Below, one piece after another: positions 61,854 to 64,000 of a stretch of 64,000 nucleotides of DNA (position 1 is its first letter; every line of letters starts with the position of its first letter). The translations under genes were made by a program, and so were the position numbers. Source of the DNA: Streptomyces sp. TG1A-8 (GTDB lineage: Bacteria; Actinomycetota; Actinomycetes; Streptomycetales; Streptomycetaceae); contig NZ_JASTLB010000004.1 of the NCBI RefSeq assembly GCF_030499535.1, positions 248,001 through 312,000 of the forward strand. Direction: 5' to 3'. Below the pieces are notes generated by a model that was not told where the DNA came from, made no database searches, and saw only the letters and a list, made by a program, of their open reading frames with translations.

Positions 61854-63348
61854 CGTCTGGGCTCCTCTCATGAGACCCATCTGACCCGTTGTCACCATTC
61901 CCCGCATCTCGGGGGAACCTCATTGTCGTGGTAGCCGAGGGCGTCCGCGGCGACAGGGGCGGGCAGTTCGAGGAGCTGCTGGCGGATGGCGGTGCCGCGG
62001 GCAGCGGCGGCCGGGACCCCGACCTCGTTCAGGAGCGCGGACAGATGATCCGGGCGGGACGGCTGGCCGGCTCGGCGGCCCGGGAAGAGCCAGCGGGACG
62101 CCGGGTTGGTGGCGGTGTTCATGTTGTCGCGGTTCGCGATGTGCTCCAGCAGCAAGTCAGCGACCGGTGCGGGAACGGGCGAGGCTGGATCCCCGAGCCT
62201 CAGCAGCACGGTCTCGCCGACGCGGATCACGTCGTCGACGCTGAGCCGGACGATGCGGCTCACGGGCTGCGCGTAGAGGAGCACGATGACTCCTGCGACA
62301 CGCAGACGCATCGGAATCTCCGCGTCGGTCAGCAGTCGGCCGAGGGCATCGAGGCGCTCGTCCTCGCTCAGTGCGGCCCGCCGGGAGACCTTCATAGCGG
62401 GGATGGAAAGAGAGCGTCGGCAGTGGCGGCCCTGCACGGCCCAGTTGAGGAAGGCTCGCAGGCAGGTGCGGCCGTGTTCGGTGTTCTCGGCGTACCAGGC
62501 GTCGATGTCGATCTGGCCGCAGGACGCGAGGGTGCTGTTGCGCTCACCGAGCCATTGCAGGAAGGCGGTAGCGTACTTGATCTGCTCGGCGGCGAACCGT
62601 CGGACGCTGGGGGTGATGTGGCTTCGCTCGGCGCGGGCCCGCAGCCGAGGAAGGACGCGCCAGGTCGCGAAGAGTCTGATCGTCTTGACGTGCTCGGGAT
62701 CGGCGATGTCGGCCAGGTGCCCGGGAAGCCAGCGCTGGAAGGAACAGAGATACTTGTCGACCGCGGGCAGGACTCCGCAGGTCATCAGGAGTTCTTCCAG
62801 ATGAGCGGCGGCCCGCCAGGGCTGGAGCTCGTGGAAGGCGTCGTGGGTCAGCGGGACCTGGCCGAGGCCGAGCCGCCGCGGCAACTGTGAGGCGTTTCCC
62901 GGCTGGCCGCGGCGCATCTCCAGCCAGGCCAGCCCGCTCCTGGGTTTGTCCATCGCCACCAGCAGGTCGAACAGCGGGACCAGCGCGGGACGGATATGAC
63001 TGGTGCCGTCGTCCAGGAGCGCGGTGAGGCGGTCGGTGAGCGTGCAGCGTTCACACAGTCGCCCGCCCAGGAGCTTGCCCTCGAATCCGCACCGTGAGCA
63101 GTCGAAGGTCTGGGAGAAGCCGGCGCAGGTAGTGCAGATCGGAGCCCCGTCACTGGGGCGGAGCCCGGGAAGGGCACGGTCCCGGCCGCATCCCGGGCAG
63201 ATGCCCCTTGTCCGGACGGCGCGGTGCGAGCAGGTCCGGCAGACATACCCGTCCGGCCAGGTGCCGGCCTTGTGTCTGCGGCGGCCGCAGCGGCAGCACT
63301 CCGCCATGTACCAGCGTTCGTACTGGTCGTCGGTGGCGTGGGAACGGG

Positions 63349-63684
63349 TCATGCGTCGGGCAGGATGCGGGCGGCGCGGGGCCGCAGCTTTGCGACGTTC
63401 GCGGGCGGGGCGGGCAGGTCTCCGGTGGCGGTCTTGCGGACGCCGGCGTTTTCGGCGGTGGTGGCCACCAGGTCGGCCGGGGTGCAGGACAGGATGTCGC
63501 AGAGCGCGGCCATGACCTGCAACGACAGACGTTCCGGGGTGCCGGAGACCAGGCGGTGGACCTGGGAGGCGGACAGATCGATGCCCCGCTCGCGCAGCAG
63601 CGGCACCAGTTCGGTAGCCGTGAAGATCTGCTGCTGGGCCATGATCTCGCGCAGCCGCCACGTGTATCCCACCTTGCGTTTCAT
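63349..63684 (-). CDS. XRE-type helix-turn-helix protein of recombinase operon
   Basis: The 111-residue protein has FTATELVPLLRERGIDLSAS, QVHRLVSGTPERLSLQVMAA and LCDILSCTPADLVATTAENA, a Cro/C1-like DNA-binding domain, and a short basic tail. It overlaps the upstream recombinase stop and the downstream recombinase-like start by four bases each, so all three are translated as a unit. It may regulate the operon or direct recombinase binding. Confidence 0.85.
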   Translation of the reverse strand: MKRKVGYTWRLREIMAQQQIFTATELVPLLRERGIDLSASQVHRLVSGTPERLSLQVMAALCDILSCTPADLVATTAENAGVRKTATGDLPAPPANVAKLRPRAARILPDA

Positions 63685-64000
63685 GCTTGCCTCCCGGTCT
63701 GGGTCTGGAGGGCCGCGGCGATGGTGGAGTCCAGGTGCCGCCGCAGGGTGCGGGTGCGAAAGTCCAAGGAGACGCAGGTGTAAAGAGAGGTGGTGCTGGC
63801 GTGCTCGTGGCCGACCTGCTCCTGGACGAAGCGCGGGTCCCAGCCGTCCTCGATGAGGTGGGTGACGTAGGACCTTCGGAAGGAGTGGAAGTCGAGTCCG
63901 TCGTCCAGGCCCAGGGCCTTGCGGTAGGCGATGAAGCGGGAGTTGAGCCGCTGGCAGCCGATCCGCATGCCCCGCTCGGAGGGCCAGGCCGCCGGGTTGT
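63681..64000 (-). CDS. tyrosine recombinase, C-terminal part (runs off the window)
   Basis: The catalytic C-terminus is clear: His-x-x-Arg in DFHSFRRSYVTHLIEDGWDP, then RFVQEQVGHEHASTTSLYTC with the second His and the nucleophilic Tyr, and VSLDFRTRTLRRHLDSTIAA. The frame continues to the window edge, so the N-terminus is missing here. It is the first visible gene of the three-gene recombinase operon and appears active. Confidence 0.9.
   Translation of the reverse strand, partial: NPAAWPSERGMRIGCQRLNSRFIAYRKALGLDDGLDFHSFRRSYVTHLIEDGWDPRFVQEQVGHEHASTTSLYTCVSLDFRTRTLRRHLDSTIAAALQTQTGRQA

Larger units (their letters stand above)
60597..61922 (-). mobile_element. IS3-family insertion sequence in recombinase-like gene
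   Basis: Ends TGAGGTTCCCCCG (60597) and its complement (ending 61922) bound 1326 bp, flanked by TTG on both sides (60594-60596, 61923-61925). Excision restores the recombinase-like frame exactly. Confidence 0.93.
60485..63352 (-). pseudogene. zinc-ribbon recombinase-like protein, split by IS3-family element
   Basis: Without the IS and one TTG/CAA duplication the gene encodes 512 residues. The N-terminus has three CxxC-type zinc ribbons (Cys 19, 20, 22, 38, 41; 52, 55, 73, 76; 85, 88, 100, 103). The rest resembles a tyrosine recombinase: SAM-like core FAAEQIKYATAFLQWLGERN, then VIVLLYAQPVSRIVRLSVDD where the catalytic Arg appears to be Val, and DALGYHDKTTSRLIRETGGT without the catalytic Tyr. 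ATG at 63352 overlaps the XRE stop. It probably helps the upstream active recombinase bind DNA. Confidence 0.7.

Noticed and set aside
1..64000. tRNA, rRNA or other structural RNA genes
   Set aside because: No tRNA cloverleaf-like or rRNA-like sequence was noticed by eye; a covariance-model search would be needed to be sure.
63681..64000. Linear plasmid telomere or attachment site near the window edge
   Set aside because: No terminal palindrome series or att-like direct repeat was seen, and the recombinase gene runs past the edge.

Overview
The window is high-GC DNA with Streptomyces-like codon use and regulator families (SARP, IclR, MerR, XRE-MmyB, ABATE/CGNR), so it comes from an actinomycete, most likely a Streptomyces. 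It holds a complete plasmid-type replication module, a complete partition module and a very heavy load of insertion sequences, most of them broken or nested. I read it as part of a large plasmid, or of an integrated plasmid-like element, rather than core chromosome. No rRNA, tRNA, ribosomal or housekeeping genes were seen.

Layout. 1-3721: an unrecognised remnant, then three IS elements abutting at TAA-type targets (IS701 family, then two IS5-family). 3720-13362: a SARP regulator cut by the IS array, then an aromatic meta-cleavage operon read leftward (SDR, cupin, mhpC-, mhpB-, mhpD-, mhpF- and mhpE-like genes). Facing it is an iclR-cupin-flavin monooxygenase operon with its own operators and terminator. 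13476-21556: IS remnants, a methyltransferase, a tyrosine integrase split by an IS3-family element, a GNAT gene, a zinc-ribbon recombinase-like gene split by another IS3-family element, and an orphan SUKH-like immunity gene. 21564-26080: a decayed IS6-family copy, then a replication operon (Prim-Pol, SF3/D5-type helicase, small protein) and an iteron-rich origin. 26122-28968: an IS110-family gene split by a second, apparently identical IS3 copy.

28969-35444: ArsR/MFS pair, M19 dipeptidase, epoxide hydrolase and XRE-cupin regulator, with IS remnants between. 35445-39185: IS remnants around a complete IS1031-type element that carries a convergent passenger gene. 39294-43547: a CGNR regulator facing an SDR-aldehyde dehydrogenase-SDR series. 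43550-46607: an IS3-family element with IS30 nested inside it, plus IS256 and IS6 scraps. 46651-50790: SDR/MerR pair, IS6 copy, a membrane-anchored hypothetical protein and a decayed IS5-type transposase. 51142-53763: parAB with four copies of a shared palindrome. 53833-58103: IS6 copy, FAD monooxygenase/ArsR pair, truncated I36 inhibitor and IS630 element. 58143-60440: EthD protein, XRE-MmyB regulator preceded by a 30-bp-arm palindrome, and a GNAT gene. 60395-64000: a leftward operon of tyrosine recombinase, XRE protein and zinc-ribbon recombinase-like protein, the last split by an IS3-family element.

How it works together. The rep and par modules would maintain the replicon. The mhp-like set plus the several oxidoreductase/regulator pairs (IclR, MerR, ArsR, XRE, CGNR) form an accessory catabolic and detoxification load. 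The IS elements have repeatedly landed in each other and in integrases. The least familiar parts are the palindromic centromere candidate in parAB, the iteron origin with Prim-Pol, the three-gene recombinase operon with a catalytically degenerate zinc-ribbon member, and the IS1031-type element with a cargo gene.
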